The notes beneath the pieces were generated by a model, which was given only the letters and a program-made list of their open reading frames with translations, did no database searches and was not told where the DNA came from. A program made the position numbers and the translations under genes. DNA of 34,717 bases from Kingella pumchi (GTDB lineage Bacteria; Pseudomonadota; Gammaproteobacteria; Burkholderiales; Neisseriaceae): contig NZ_JAKOOW010000077.1 of the NCBI RefSeq assembly GCF_022288825.1, forward strand, positions 1-34,717. The letters run 5' to 3'. Of the stretch, positions 7,921 through 15,213 are shown piece by piece. Each line of letters begins with the position of its first letter. Position 1 is the first letter of the stretch.

Positions 7921-9073
7921 CAACCGCCTCCAGCAGCATAAAGCAGGAAGAAAAACGCCCGCTCTCGGGGATGTAGCACAGGATGTTCTGGCCGTGGCGC
8001 AGCGGGAAGCGGCGCATGAATTCTTCGAGAATGATGTAGATGGAAGCCGAGCCGGTGTTGCCTTTTTCGGCGAGATTGGTAAACCATTTTTCCTGCGGAA
8101 TGGCGAAGCCGGCGTTTGCCAGTCCGGCGGCGAGTTTGTCGCGGAAAAAGCCGGAAGAGTAGTGCGGCAGGAAGTAATCGACTTCGGCAGCCTGAAGGCC
8201 GTGTTTGGCCAGTGCGCGCGCCAGTGCTTTTTCTACGGTGTAGGCAACGATGTTTTCGTTCAGCAGTTTCACATCCTGCTTGACCGCCATCATGCTGCAG
8301 CGCTCGCGTTCTTGGGCATCGACTTCTTTCCAGCCGACAAAGCGGCCGTTGCGCACTTCGCCGCCGGCATACATGCACACCGGCATTTCGTTGGCGTAGG
8401 ACACCAGCTCGATCCAGCGGATTTTCAGGCTGATGCCGCGCGGGTTGGGACTGTCGCAAAGATGGGCGGCGCCGGCACCGTCGGAGAGCATCCAGCGCAG
8501 GAAGTCTTTTTCAAAAGCGATTTCGGGGCGGGCGTTTTCCCAATCGCGGCTTTCGATTTCGGCGCGGAAGTTGTCGCCGCGCATCACCGCCGAGGCGCAT
8601 TCGGATGCGACGGCAACCGCATGGCGGTGCTCGCCGCTGCGGATGCTCTGGTAGGCATATTTCATCGCCGCCATGCCCGCCACGCACACGCCGGAAAGGC
8701 TGGCGACTTCACAGGGCGGGGCGTTTGCCACCAGGCCGTGCACCATCACGCCGTGGCCGGGCAGGATTTGGTCGGGATAGGACGTGCCGCAGCTTAGGCA
8801 CTGCATGTCGGCGGCGGCAAAGCTCTCGTCAAACAGCGCCGACACTGCGGCGGCGGCCAGCTCGGTATTGGTGTGGGTGGCGCGGCCGGTTTGCGGATCG
8901 ACGGCGTAATGGCGGCTGGTGATGGCGTTGGAGCGCAGAATGGTTCTGCGCACGCGCGAAGGCAGGCCGCCGACCATGCCCAGCACCGCTTCCATCTGGT
9001 CGTTGCCGACCGGCGCGTTGGGCAGCACGGCCGACAGTTTGCGGATATAGACTTCAGGCTGCATGGTTTGCAT
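7910..9073 (-). CDS. Beta-ketoacyl-ACP synthase III, DarB-like
   Basis: A 387-residue thiolase-fold condensing enzyme. The KAS III Cys-His-Asn triad is visible: Cys130 in LSGVCVAGMA, His304 in FLPHYSSGFF and Asn339 in EKGNTGSASIY. It is longer than FabH (about 317 residues) and lies beside a DarA-like gene, the pairing seen in dialkylresorcinol clusters. There the DarB type joins two acyl chains head to head and closes the ring. ATG 9073 has a GGGAG site and shares one base with the upstream stop (TAATG). The DarB role is inferred from context and general similarity; a decarboxylating FabH-like role in priming is the alternative. Confidence 0.8.
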   Translation of the reverse strand: MQTMQPEVYIRKLSAVLPNAPVGNDQMEAVLGMVGGLPSRVRRTILRSNAITSRHYAVDPQTGRATHTNTELAAAAVSALFDESFAAADMQCLSCGTSYPDQILPGHGVMVHGLVANAPPCEVASLSGVCVAGMAAMKYAYQSIRSGEHRHAVAVASECASAVMRGDNFRAEIESRDWENARPEIAFEKDFLRWMLSDGAGAAHLCDSPNPRGISLKIRWIELVSYANEMPVCMYAGGEVRNGRFVGWKEVDAQERERCSMMAVKQDVKLLNENIVAYTVEKALARALAKHGLQAAEVDYFLPHYSSGFFRDKLAAGLANAGFAIPQEKWFTNLAEKGNTGSASIYIILEEFMRRFPLRHGQNILCYIPESGRFSSCFMLLEAVDAG

Positions 9074-9996
9074 TATTCTCCCGAAGGCTGCGCGTAATAG
9101 CGGCGCAGCCTGGATAATTTTTGTTGGGTCAGCGGTTTGAGCAGGATTCTGAGCAGCGCGCTCAGCGGGACGACGGTTACAATCATCAGCAGCAGAAACA
9201 CGACATATATATAAAGCACCGCGCGGCGCAGCAGCGGCGAGATGCGGCCGCAGCCGATCAGCAGCGCGCCCCACAGGCGGAAGCTGCGGCGGCCGACGGC
9301 TTCGCTCATCATCAGTTTTTCGTCGATTTTCACCGCGCCCATGCCGCGGAACAGGGTTTCGTCGGGCGTGCCGCCGGCATCCAGCACCTGCTTGAGCCTG
9401 CCGCCGAAGCGCGCCATATCGAGAATTTCACGTTCGGCGATGCCGGCGCTGGGCAGCCAGCGGTAGGGGTGTTTGTTGCCGGTCATCATCCACAGCGGGG
9501 TGGTGGCGAAACTCGACCAGGCATCGCTCTGGTCGGTTTTGACGATATTGCCCACCAGCTTCGCGCCGGCCTGTGAGAGCAGTTTTTTCACTTCTTCCTG
9601 CGCCATCAGCCACATATTGCGGCAGCCGATTAGCGTGATAACCGGCGTGCCGGCCAGAATGCGCTGCGCCGCGGGGTGCTGCAAAAAGGCGCAGACCGGC
9701 TGCGAGGGCGACAAAAACCATACAGTGTAGGCCAGCACCACCAAATTGTAGCGCTCGTGCCGGAACTCGGGCGTTTCAATGGGTTGCGGCTGCAGGCGCA
9801 CGGTTTCGGGGAAGGTGTCGAAAAAACGGCCGAAACGCCAGGGAAAGGGAAAGGGCTGCCGCGGTTTGAGCGCAAGCTGTTCGATTTCGATGTTGTCCGC
9901 GCCTTCGCAAGGGGCAATGAAATGGCCGGCCAGGCGTGAAAGCTGGCCGGTTTGCGAATAGGAAACCAGTAAAATCCGGAAAGGCGGGGCGGGCAT
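9073..9996 (-). CDS. DarA-like flavodoxin-fold protein (dialkylresorcinol cluster)
   Basis: A 307-residue protein starting MPAPPFRILLVSYSQTGQ. The segment LVSYSQTGQLSRLA is a flavodoxin-like phosphate-binding loop, followed by NLVVLAYTVWFLSPSQPV and ITLIGCRNMW, both typical of FMN-binding folds. A hydrophobic segment (VLYIYVVFLLLMIVTVVPL) near residue 265 should anchor it in the membrane. Database entries with this architecture are usually named dialkylresorcinol condensing enzyme DarA, thought to aromatise the cyclised intermediate. ATG 9996 is preferred over upstream in-frame ATGs (10032 and 10101) because a good promoter's -10 overlaps 10032. It is the first gene of the operon. Confidence 0.72.
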   Translation of the reverse strand: MPAPPFRILLVSYSQTGQLSRLAGHFIAPCEGADNIEIEQLALKPRQPFPFPWRFGRFFDTFPETVRLQPQPIETPEFRHERYNLVVLAYTVWFLSPSQPVCAFLQHPAAQRILAGTPVITLIGCRNMWLMAQEEVKKLLSQAGAKLVGNIVKTDQSDAWSSFATTPLWMMTGNKHPYRWLPSAGIAEREILDMARFGGRLKQVLDAGGTPDETLFRGMGAVKIDEKLMMSEAVGRRSFRLWGALLIGCGRISPLLRRAVLYIYVVFLLLMIVTVVPLSALLRILLKPLTQQKLSRLRRYYAQPSGE

Positions 9997-10030
9997 GTGT
10001 GTTTTCGGTTCGGTGGCGGGCAGGCGCGGC

Positions 10031-10059
10031 ATTTTATTTTTAAAATCATGGGTGGTCAA
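10031..10059 (-). promoter_or_regulatory. Sigma-70 promoter of the resorcinol-like operon
   Basis: On the minus strand TTGACC (10054-10059) and TAAAAT (10031-10036) are separated by exactly 17 bases, each 5 of 6 to consensus. The start point would fall near 10024, 28 bases before the first ATG. It is the only good promoter seen for the nine overlapping genes. Confidence 0.7.
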
Positions 10060-10126
10060 ATTCAGGCTGCCTACCGCCGCCGTTGGGTGGTTTGTGTGCA
10101 AATATTTGAGAAAACGTATTTTTTAT

Positions 10127-10158
10127 TTTTCAGGCTGCCTTTTGAGGCAGCCTGAAAA
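10127..10158. repeat. Inverted pair of uptake sequences
   Basis: Two AGGCAGCCTGAA copies in tail-to-tail orientation with a four-base spacer. The flanks are A-rich in the direction of the minus transcript, so this copy pair is less likely to terminate than the one at 10164-10192. Confidence 0.7.
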
Positions 10159-10163
10159 GGTTT

Positions 10164-10192
10164 AAAACAGCCTGAAACGGGTTTTCAGGCTG
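10164..10192 (-). terminator. Terminator of the pot operon
   Basis: On the minus strand, 13 bases after the potI stop, CAGCCTGAAA pairs with TTTCAGGCTG across a five-base loop and is followed by TTTT. This is an uptake-sequence-based Rho-independent terminator. Confidence 0.7.
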
Positions 10193-10204
10193 CCTGCTGC
10201 CGGT

Positions 10205-11092
10205 TTACTGCGAGTCGCGGGCGAGCGCCATGGCGTGCAGTTTGGCCATTTCGCGTTCGCGGCGCACGGTGTGGCGCATGGTGAGGTAGTTGATCAGCAT
10301 CACCAGCGTGCCGACGATGCCGATCATAATCGTTGCCAGCGCGTTCATCTGCGGGTCGAGGCCGAGTTTGATTTTGCCGAAAATCACCTGCGGCAGGGTC
10401 ATCGAGCCGGGGCCGGACAGGAAGGAGGCGATGACGTAGTCGTCGAGCGACAGGGTGATGCCGAGCAAAAAGCCGGAGGCGATGGCGGGGGCAATCAACG
10501 GCAGGGTGATGGTGAAAAAGATTTTCAGCGGCCGCGCGCCCAAGTCCATCGCCGCTTCTTCGAGCGACTGGTCAAGCTCCATCAGCCGCGAGCGGATGAC
10601 GACGGTAACGTAGGCCATGCACAGGGTGGCGTGGCCGAGGAAAATGGTGAAAAAGCCGCGCTGCCATTCGCCGGCGCCGCTGTAAACGCCCTGCAGCATG
10701 CTCTGCACCTGGGTAATCAGGAGCAGCATGGAGATGCCGGTGATGATGTCGGGCATCACCATCGGCGCGGAAACCATGCCGGCGAAAACGGTGCGGCCGC
10801 GGAAGCGTTTGAAGCGCGCCAGCGCGTAGCCGGCGAGTACGCCGAGCACGACGGCGGCCAGCGAGGAGACGACGGCGATTTTCAGCGACAACAGGGCGGC
10901 GTTCCAGATTTCGCTGTTTTTCATCAGCTTGAGATACCAGCGGGTGGAGAAGCCGCCCCACACGGTTACCAGCTTGGATTTGTTGAACGAATAGAAAATC
11001 AGCAGTCCCAGCGGCATGTAGAGAAAGGCCATTCCCAGCAGCAGCATGGTTTTCAGAAACAGCGAGGATTTTTGTTTTTGCCGGCTCATCAT
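10205..11092 (-). CDS. potI: Putrescine/spermidine ABC transporter permease PotI
   Basis: A 295-residue inner-membrane permease with six predicted membrane segments. The conserved EAA loop that docks on the ATPase reads EEAAMDLGARPLKIFFTITLPL. With PotH and PotG it forms the membrane core of a polyamine importer. The ATG overlaps the potH stop (ATGA), and the site AAAGGAG precedes it; a second ATG one codon later is equally possible. The operon ends here with a hairpin terminator. The family is clear; putrescine versus spermidine preference cannot be read. Confidence 0.92.
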   Translation of the reverse strand: MMSRQKQKSSLFLKTMLLLGMAFLYMPLGLLIFYSFNKSKLVTVWGGFSTRWYLKLMKNSEIWNAALLSLKIAVVSSLAAVVLGVLAGYALARFKRFRGRTVFAGMVSAPMVMPDIITGISMLLLITQVQSMLQGVYSGAGEWQRGFFTIFLGHATLCMAYVTVVIRSRLMELDQSLEEAAMDLGARPLKIFFTITLPLIAPAIASGFLLGITLSLDDYVIASFLSGPGSMTLPQVIFGKIKLGLDPQMNALATIMIGIVGTLVMLINYLTMRHTVRREREMAKLHAMALARDSQ

Positions 11093-12063
11093 TCCGCTCC
11101 TTTTTCCAGTTCGCGCTCTTCAAAGCGCTGGAACAGCATCATCGGCACCACCAGAATCAGCACCATCACCACCGCCAGTGCGGAGGCGAGCGGCCAGTTG
11201 TTGAGGCCGGAGAACACCTGCCACAGGGTTTTGCCGATCATCGAGTTGTCGGGGCCGCCCACCAGGTCGGGAATCACGTATTCGCCCACCGAAGGGATGA
11301 ATACCAGCATCGAGCCGGCGATGATGCCGCTTTTGGAGAGCGGCAGGGTGATGCTGAAAAAGGCTTTGACCGGATGGGCGCCTAAATCGGCGGCCGCTTC
11401 GAGCAGGCGGTGGTCCATTTTCACCAGATGGCTGTAGAGCGGCAGGATCATAAACGGCAGATAGGCGTAAACCATCACCAGATTCAGCGAAAAGGTGTTG
11501 TAAAACATATTGAGCGGCTCGCTGATCAGGCCGGCCTTGATCAGCAGGTTGTTGATGATGCCGTTGCTGCTGAGCAGCCCCATCCAGGCATAAACGCGCA
11601 GTAGCAGCGAAGTCCAGAAGGGCAGCATAATCATCATCAAAAGCGTGTTGCGCCGCTCGGGGCGGACACGGGCGATGGCATAGGCCATCGGGTAGCCCAG
11701 CAGCAGGCAGATCAGAGTGGTGGTGAGCGCGGTTTTGATCGACAGCCAGTAGGTGTGGACGTAGATATTGGGTACTTCGCCGCCCAGCGGGTTGGCCAGC
11801 GCAGCTACGGACGCGCCGAAGTCGCTGAAGATTTCGGCGTAGTTTTGGCTAACCAGATGCAGCTTGGCGGCACCGCCTGCGGGGTCGGCCATAAACAGCG
11901 GCGTGAAGGGCGGAATGGTGTCGGCCTGCTCGGCAAAGCTGATTTTCAGCACCGTCAGAAACGGCAGCAGGAACATCAGCACCAGCCACAGCGCGGGGAT
12001 GCCGATCAGCGTTTTGCGTCCGAATTTCAGGCCACCGCGCGGTTTTTTCGGGTTGTGGGTCAT
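11089..12063 (-). CDS. potH: Putrescine/spermidine ABC transporter permease PotH
   Basis: A 324-residue inner-membrane permease. The N-terminus (RKTLIGIPALWLVLMFLLPFL) is the first membrane segment, followed by a periplasmic loop to about residue 105 and five more segments. The EAA loop is LLEAAADLGAHPVKAFFSITLPL. It is the second permease of the polyamine importer, between potG (17 bases upstream, with an uptake sequence in the gap) and potI (overlap of four bases). Confidence 0.92.
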   Translation of the reverse strand: MTHNPKKPRGGLKFGRKTLIGIPALWLVLMFLLPFLTVLKISFAEQADTIPPFTPLFMADPAGGAAKLHLVSQNYAEIFSDFGASVAALANPLGGEVPNIYVHTYWLSIKTALTTTLICLLLGYPMAYAIARVRPERRNTLLMMIMLPFWTSLLLRVYAWMGLLSSNGIINNLLIKAGLISEPLNMFYNTFSLNLVMVYAYLPFMILPLYSHLVKMDHRLLEAAADLGAHPVKAFFSITLPLSKSGIIAGSMLVFIPSVGEYVIPDLVGGPDNSMIGKTLWQVFSGLNNWPLASALAVVMVLILVVPMMLFQRFEERELEKGAE

Positions 12064-12080
12064 TTTCAGGCTGCCTTATG

Positions 12081-13190
12081 TCAGCGGGTCAGCGGGGTGG
12101 GCTGGTTTTCCGGCCAGTCCAGATAGACTTCTTCGCCCCAGGTGGGCGGCGTAAGGTTGCGCACGTACCAGTAGGGCGCGGGCACCTGGCTTTTGATGAT
12201 GCGGCCGTTGGGCATCTGCACGTGGTAGATGGCGAAGCTGCCCAAATAGGCGATGTCTTTCACTTTGCCGTGCGCCCAGTTGTGGGTGTCGCGGTGGGCG
12301 GGTTTTTCCTTGTGCAGGTCGATGTCTTCGGGGCGGATGGAAATCCAGATGCTCTGGCCGACTTCGGCGTCGCAGGCCTGGTCGGTATAGACTTTGGCCG
12401 GCAGCTCGGGGCAGTCCACCAGCGCGTGCGCGTCGTCTTTGTGGACGATTTTGCCTTCAAAGATATTGGTTTCGCCGATAAATTCGGCGGTGAAGCGGCT
12501 GTTGGGGTAGTCGTAGATATTGCTGGGGGTATCGACCTGTTTGAGTTCGCCGTCGGACATAATCGCCACGCGGGTGGCCATGGTCATCGCTTCTTCCTGG
12601 TCGTGGGTTACCATAATGCAGGTTACGCCTACTTTCTCCAGCGTGTTCACCAGCTCAAGCTGGGTTTGCTGGCGCAGTTTTTTGTCGAGCGCGCCCAAGG
12701 GTTCGTCCAACAGCAAGAGCTTCGGCCGCTTGGCCAGCGATCGGGCAAGGGCGACGCGCTGCTGCTGGCCGCCGGAGAGCTGGTGCGGCTTGCGCTTGGC
12801 GTACTGCGGCATCTGCACCAGCCGCAGCATTTCTTCTACGCGGGCGGCGATTTCGTCCTTGGGCATTTTGTCCTGCTTCAGGCCGTAGGCGATGTTCTGC
12901 TCCACCGTCATGTGCGGAAACAGCGCGTAGCTTTGGAACATCATATTGATGGGGCGCTCGTAGGGCGCCAGGGCGGTGATGTCCTGGCCGTCGAGAATAA
13001 TGTGGCCCGAAGAAGGCGTTTCCATGCCGGCGAGCATCCGCAGCAGCGTCGATTTGCCGCTGCCCGAGCTGCCGAGCAGGGCGAAGATTTCGTGTTGTTC
13101 GATATCCAGGTCGATGTGGTTGACGGCGGTGTTGTCGCCGAATTTTTTCACCAGACCTTTGATTTGCAGATAGGGTGGTTTGCTAGCCAT
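12081..13190 (-). CDS. potG: Polyamine ABC transporter ATPase PotG/PotA
   Basis: A 369-residue ATPase that powers polyamine import. Walker A is GSSGSGKST, the signature LSGGQQQR, Walker B LLLLDEPLGALD and the switch VTHDQEEA. The C-terminal 130 residues (from about EFIGETNIFEGKI) are the regulatory TOBE domain with IRPEDIDL. ATG 13190, preceded by GGAG eight bases upstream, was chosen over an upstream ATG at 13226 that lacks a ribosome site. It is the first gene of the potGHI run. No periplasmic binding protein (PotF/PotD) is adjacent, so it must be encoded elsewhere. PotA and PotG are hard to separate by sequence; gene order favours PotG. Confidence 0.9.
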   Translation of the reverse strand: MASKPPYLQIKGLVKKFGDNTAVNHIDLDIEQHEIFALLGSSGSGKSTLLRMLAGMETPSSGHIILDGQDITALAPYERPINMMFQSYALFPHMTVEQNIAYGLKQDKMPKDEIAARVEEMLRLVQMPQYAKRKPHQLSGGQQQRVALARSLAKRPKLLLLDEPLGALDKKLRQQTQLELVNTLEKVGVTCIMVTHDQEEAMTMATRVAIMSDGELKQVDTPSNIYDYPNSRFTAEFIGETNIFEGKIVHKDDAHALVDCPELPAKVYTDQACDAEVGQSIWISIRPEDIDLHKEKPAHRDTHNWAHGKVKDIAYLGSFAIYHVQMPNGRIIKSQVPAPYWYVRNLTPPTWGEEVYLDWPENQPTPLTR

Positions 13191-13539
13191 GGACAATGCT
13201 CCATAAGGACAAAGTGCGGCCGGCATGCGCCGAACCGCAGGTGTGGAGTGGAAACACTGGCTGTTAGATTGCTTTGGACAGCAGATGATTGCTAAACCTT
13301 TGAAGGTTATATGAATCCGGCAGGCTGTTTAGCGGCTTTCGCCCAGCTGATTTTCAAAAGCGCGGGATTGTAGTGCAGTAGGGGGGTAAGGGCAAGCAAA
13401 ACGGTTAATATTGGTTAAATTTGCCGCAAAACCGTGTTTGCAATGAAACGGATAGCGGTGGTTTTTCATCCTTTTGCCGCTGTTCTCCGGCACCGTATAA
13501 TGCGCACTTTTTTCAGGCAGCCTGAAAGCCGTTTTCGCT
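13191..13539. other. Intergenic region between divergent potG and the HAD gene
   Basis: No gene is credible here. It holds the ribosome site of potG, a promoter for the rightward gene and one uptake sequence (13515-13526). I found no convincing promoter for the pot operon in it. Confidence 0.6.
13474..13501 (+). promoter_or_regulatory. Promoter of the HAD phosphatase gene
   Basis: A perfect TATAAT at 13496-13501 with TTGCCG (4 of 6) 16 bases upstream. The transcript would start near 13508 and then carry an uptake sequence in its leader. Confidence 0.55.
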
Positions 13540-14271
13540 ATGCAGACCATCCTGTTTACCGATTTGGACGACACCCTTTTCGTTTCCAAGCGCAAAGCGC
13601 CGCCCGCTCCCGACTACCAAGCCGCCGCCTTTTTGGCCGACGGCAGCCCGATTTCCTACGCATCGCCCGTGCAGCAGCAATGGCTGGCACACTGGTGGCA
13701 GCACGCGCTAGTGGTGCCGGTAACCGCCCGCAACCACGACAGTTTCCGCCGCGTGGCGCTGCCCTTTGATAGCCATGCGGTTATCGACTACGGCGCGGTT
13801 ATCCTTCATCCCGACGGCACGCCCGATGAAGCCTGGTTGGAAAACAGCCGCCGCGCCGCTTCAGGCTGCCTGCCGCGCTGGGACGAATTGCAGCAAATGC
13901 TGTTTAGGCAGCCTGAAAGCGCGGATTGGAACATCCGCCTGATAGCGGACTACGGCATCGCCTGTTATCTGCTGGTCAAATCTAAAAGCGGCGAGGGCAG
14001 CCTGAAAACCGCCGCTGATGTTTTGCGCGGAAAGTTGCGCGACGGCGAAAAGCTGCATTGGAACGGCAACAACCTTGCCCTGCTGCCGCCCTGGCTCGAC
14101 AAAGCCCACGCCGTGCGCCGCCTGCAGGAGCAATACCGCCGCCGCTACGGCACCATTCTCAGCATCGGCATGGGCGACAGCCTGATCGACACCGCCTTTA
14201 TGCGCTGCTGCGATTATCTGATTGCCCCCGCCGCCAGCCAGATTGCCGCCGCTTTGGGCGAAATGCCTTAA
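13540..14271 (+). CDS. HAD-superfamily (IIB-type) phosphatase
   Basis: A 243-residue predicted phosphohydrolase of the sucrose-phosphatase/MPGP-like HAD class. All four HAD motifs are visible: DLDDTLF near residue 8 (nucleophile and acid Asp), VTARN near 62, Lys in DKAHAVRRL near 188, and GMGDSLIDTAF near 206. The long insertion between motifs II and III is the cap typical of class IIB. The substrate is unknown; sugar phosphates are common for the family. Several short stretches (SGCLPR, FRQPES, GSLKTAA) are encoded by uptake sequences within the gene. It converges on the FMN reductase gene through a shared terminator. Confidence 0.8.
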   Translation: MQTILFTDLDDTLFVSKRKAPPAPDYQAAAFLADGSPISYASPVQQQWLAHWWQHALVVPVTARNHDSFRRVALPFDSHAVIDYGAVILHPDGTPDEAWLENSRRAASGCLPRWDELQQMLFRQPESADWNIRLIADYGIACYLLVKSKSGEGSLKTAADVLRGKLRDGEKLHWNGNNLALLPPWLDKAHAVRRLQEQYRRRYGTILSIGMGDSLIDTAFMRCCDYLIAPAASQIAAALGEMP

Positions 14272-14278
14272 CCAGGCC

Positions 14279-14333
14279 TTTCAGGCTGCTTTGGCGTTTT
14301 CAGGCTGCCTGAAAACGCCAAAGCAGCCTGAAA
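14279..14333. repeat. 55-base perfect palindrome built from uptake sequences
   Basis: Two 27-base arms, each with uptake-sequence halves around TTTGGCGTTTT, mirror about a single T at 14306. It sits directly after the HAD stop codon and before the strong terminator. Confidence 0.8.
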
Positions 14334-14380
14334 AAACAAGCGGGCGCCGCAGATACTTTCTGCGGCGCCCGCTTGTTTTT
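14332..14380. terminator. Bidirectional Rho-independent terminator
   Basis: A perfect 22-base-pair stem, GC-rich in the middle, with a TACTT loop and flanked by A5 and T5. It can end both the rightward HAD transcript and the leftward FMN reductase transcript. Confidence 0.92.
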
Positions 14381-14390
14381 CGGCGCGCGT

Positions 14391-14957
14391 TTATTTGGGG
14401 TTTTTCTCAATCAGCGCCACCAGCTGGTCGATATAGCCCTGAACGAAAGTGCGGGCGGATTCGATGAGTTTGCCGTTGTCGTCAAACAGGGTGGGCGAGT
14501 TGCCGAGGAAAACTTCGGGCTGGCCGGTAAGCGGCATATCGAAGTAGGAAAGCGCCAGGCGCAGGTTTTTCTGCGAGCTGTAGCCGCCCATTTTGCCTAC
14601 CGAGTGGCTGATGATGCCGGCGGGCGTTTTTTTCCAGGCAACGTCGGCATTCGGTTTGGAGCCGATGTCCACCGCGTTTTTCAGGCAGGCGGGCACGGTG
14701 CGGTTGTTTTCGGCGGTAACGAACAGCACGCCGGCGGATGCTTTGATGGTTTCGCGAAATTCGGTATAGCTCTCGGGGGTGGGGAAATCGGTTTCGTTGG
14801 GGTCGTCGTAATCGAAGTTATACAGCGGCAGGTGGCCGATTTCGACGATTTGGGCTTCGTAGCCGGCGGGGAACATGGGGATGACGTTTTGTGCGACTTT
14901 GCGAGCGAAGGAGCCTTTACGCAGGCTGCCGACGAGGATGCTGACTTTCTTTGCCAT
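14391..14957 (-). CDS. NADPH-dependent FMN reductase family protein
   Basis: A 188-residue flavodoxin-fold reductase (ChrR/YieF-like family) expected to use NAD(P)H and FMN to reduce quinones or similar compounds in the cytoplasm. The FMN phosphate loop is GSLRKGSFARKVA near residue 8. The family motif ENNRTVPACLKNAVD is near residue 82, followed by SVGKMGGYSSQ. ATG 14957 has a good site (GGAGAG), and a promoter lies about 60 bases upstream. It is monocistronic, bounded by the bidirectional terminator. Confidence 0.85.
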   Translation of the reverse strand: MAKKVSILVGSLRKGSFARKVAQNVIPMFPAGYEAQIVEIGHLPLYNFDYDDPNETDFPTPESYTEFRETIKASAGVLFVTAENNRTVPACLKNAVDIGSKPNADVAWKKTPAGIISHSVGKMGGYSSQKNLRLALSYFDMPLTGQPEVFLGNSPTLFDDNGKLIESARTFVQGYIDQLVALIEKNPK

Positions 14958-15018
14958 TTTTCTCTCCGTATGGGCGTGTGGTTGTCGAAAGAACTGAGAA
15001 TTAGTCCCAGCGAAACTG

Positions 15019-15047
15019 ACTATATGCGAAGGGTGTTTGCCCGTCAA
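15019..15047 (-). promoter_or_regulatory. Promoter of the FMN reductase gene
   Basis: On the minus strand TTGACG (5 of 6, 15042-15047), a 17-base spacer and TATAGT (5 of 6, 15019-15024). The predicted leader is about 55 bases. Confidence 0.7.
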
Positions 15048-15062
15048 GCGGCGGTTTTACGC

Positions 15063-15105
15063 TTTTCAGGCTGCCCAAGCGCTGTGCGCTTAGGCAGCCT
15101 GAAAA
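15063..15105. terminator. Uptake-sequence hairpin after the NSS transporter operon
   Basis: Inverted uptake sequences extended by an AAGCGC/GCGCTT stem with one mismatch. It lies 16 bases past the small-subunit stop on the minus strand, so it likely ends that transcript. Confidence 0.6.
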
Positions 15106-15120
15106 AGCGGTGCGGCCTGT

Positions 15121-15213
15121 TTATTCTTTGGGCAGGCGCAGTACCGAAACCAGCAGTCCGCCCCAGATTACTATCAGGGATACGGCCATCATAATTATGG
15201 CGGAGGTGCTCAT
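15121..15213 (-). CDS. metS: MetS-type small subunit of NSS amino-acid transporter
   Basis: A 30-residue single-span membrane peptide: MSTSAIIMMAVSLIVIWGGL, then LVSVLRLPKE. It begins in the four-base ATGA overlap at the end of the NSS transporter gene. This is the pattern of the methionine/alanine-importer small subunit family, where the peptide is needed for transporter function (known from MetPS of Corynebacterium). The hydrophobic core followed by a basic Arg-x-Pro-x-Lys tail fits. Confidence 0.85.
   Translation of the reverse strand: MSTSAIIMMAVSLIVIWGGLLVSVLRLPKE

Noticed and set aside
12078..13295. 405-codon plus-strand frame opposite potG
   Set aside because: It is the mirror frame of a gene with all ABC motifs; GC-rich DNA gives long antisense frames.
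13329..13595. 88-codon minus-strand frame upstream of potG
   Set aside because: It overlaps the HAD gene promoter and start, lacks a ribosome site and has no family features.
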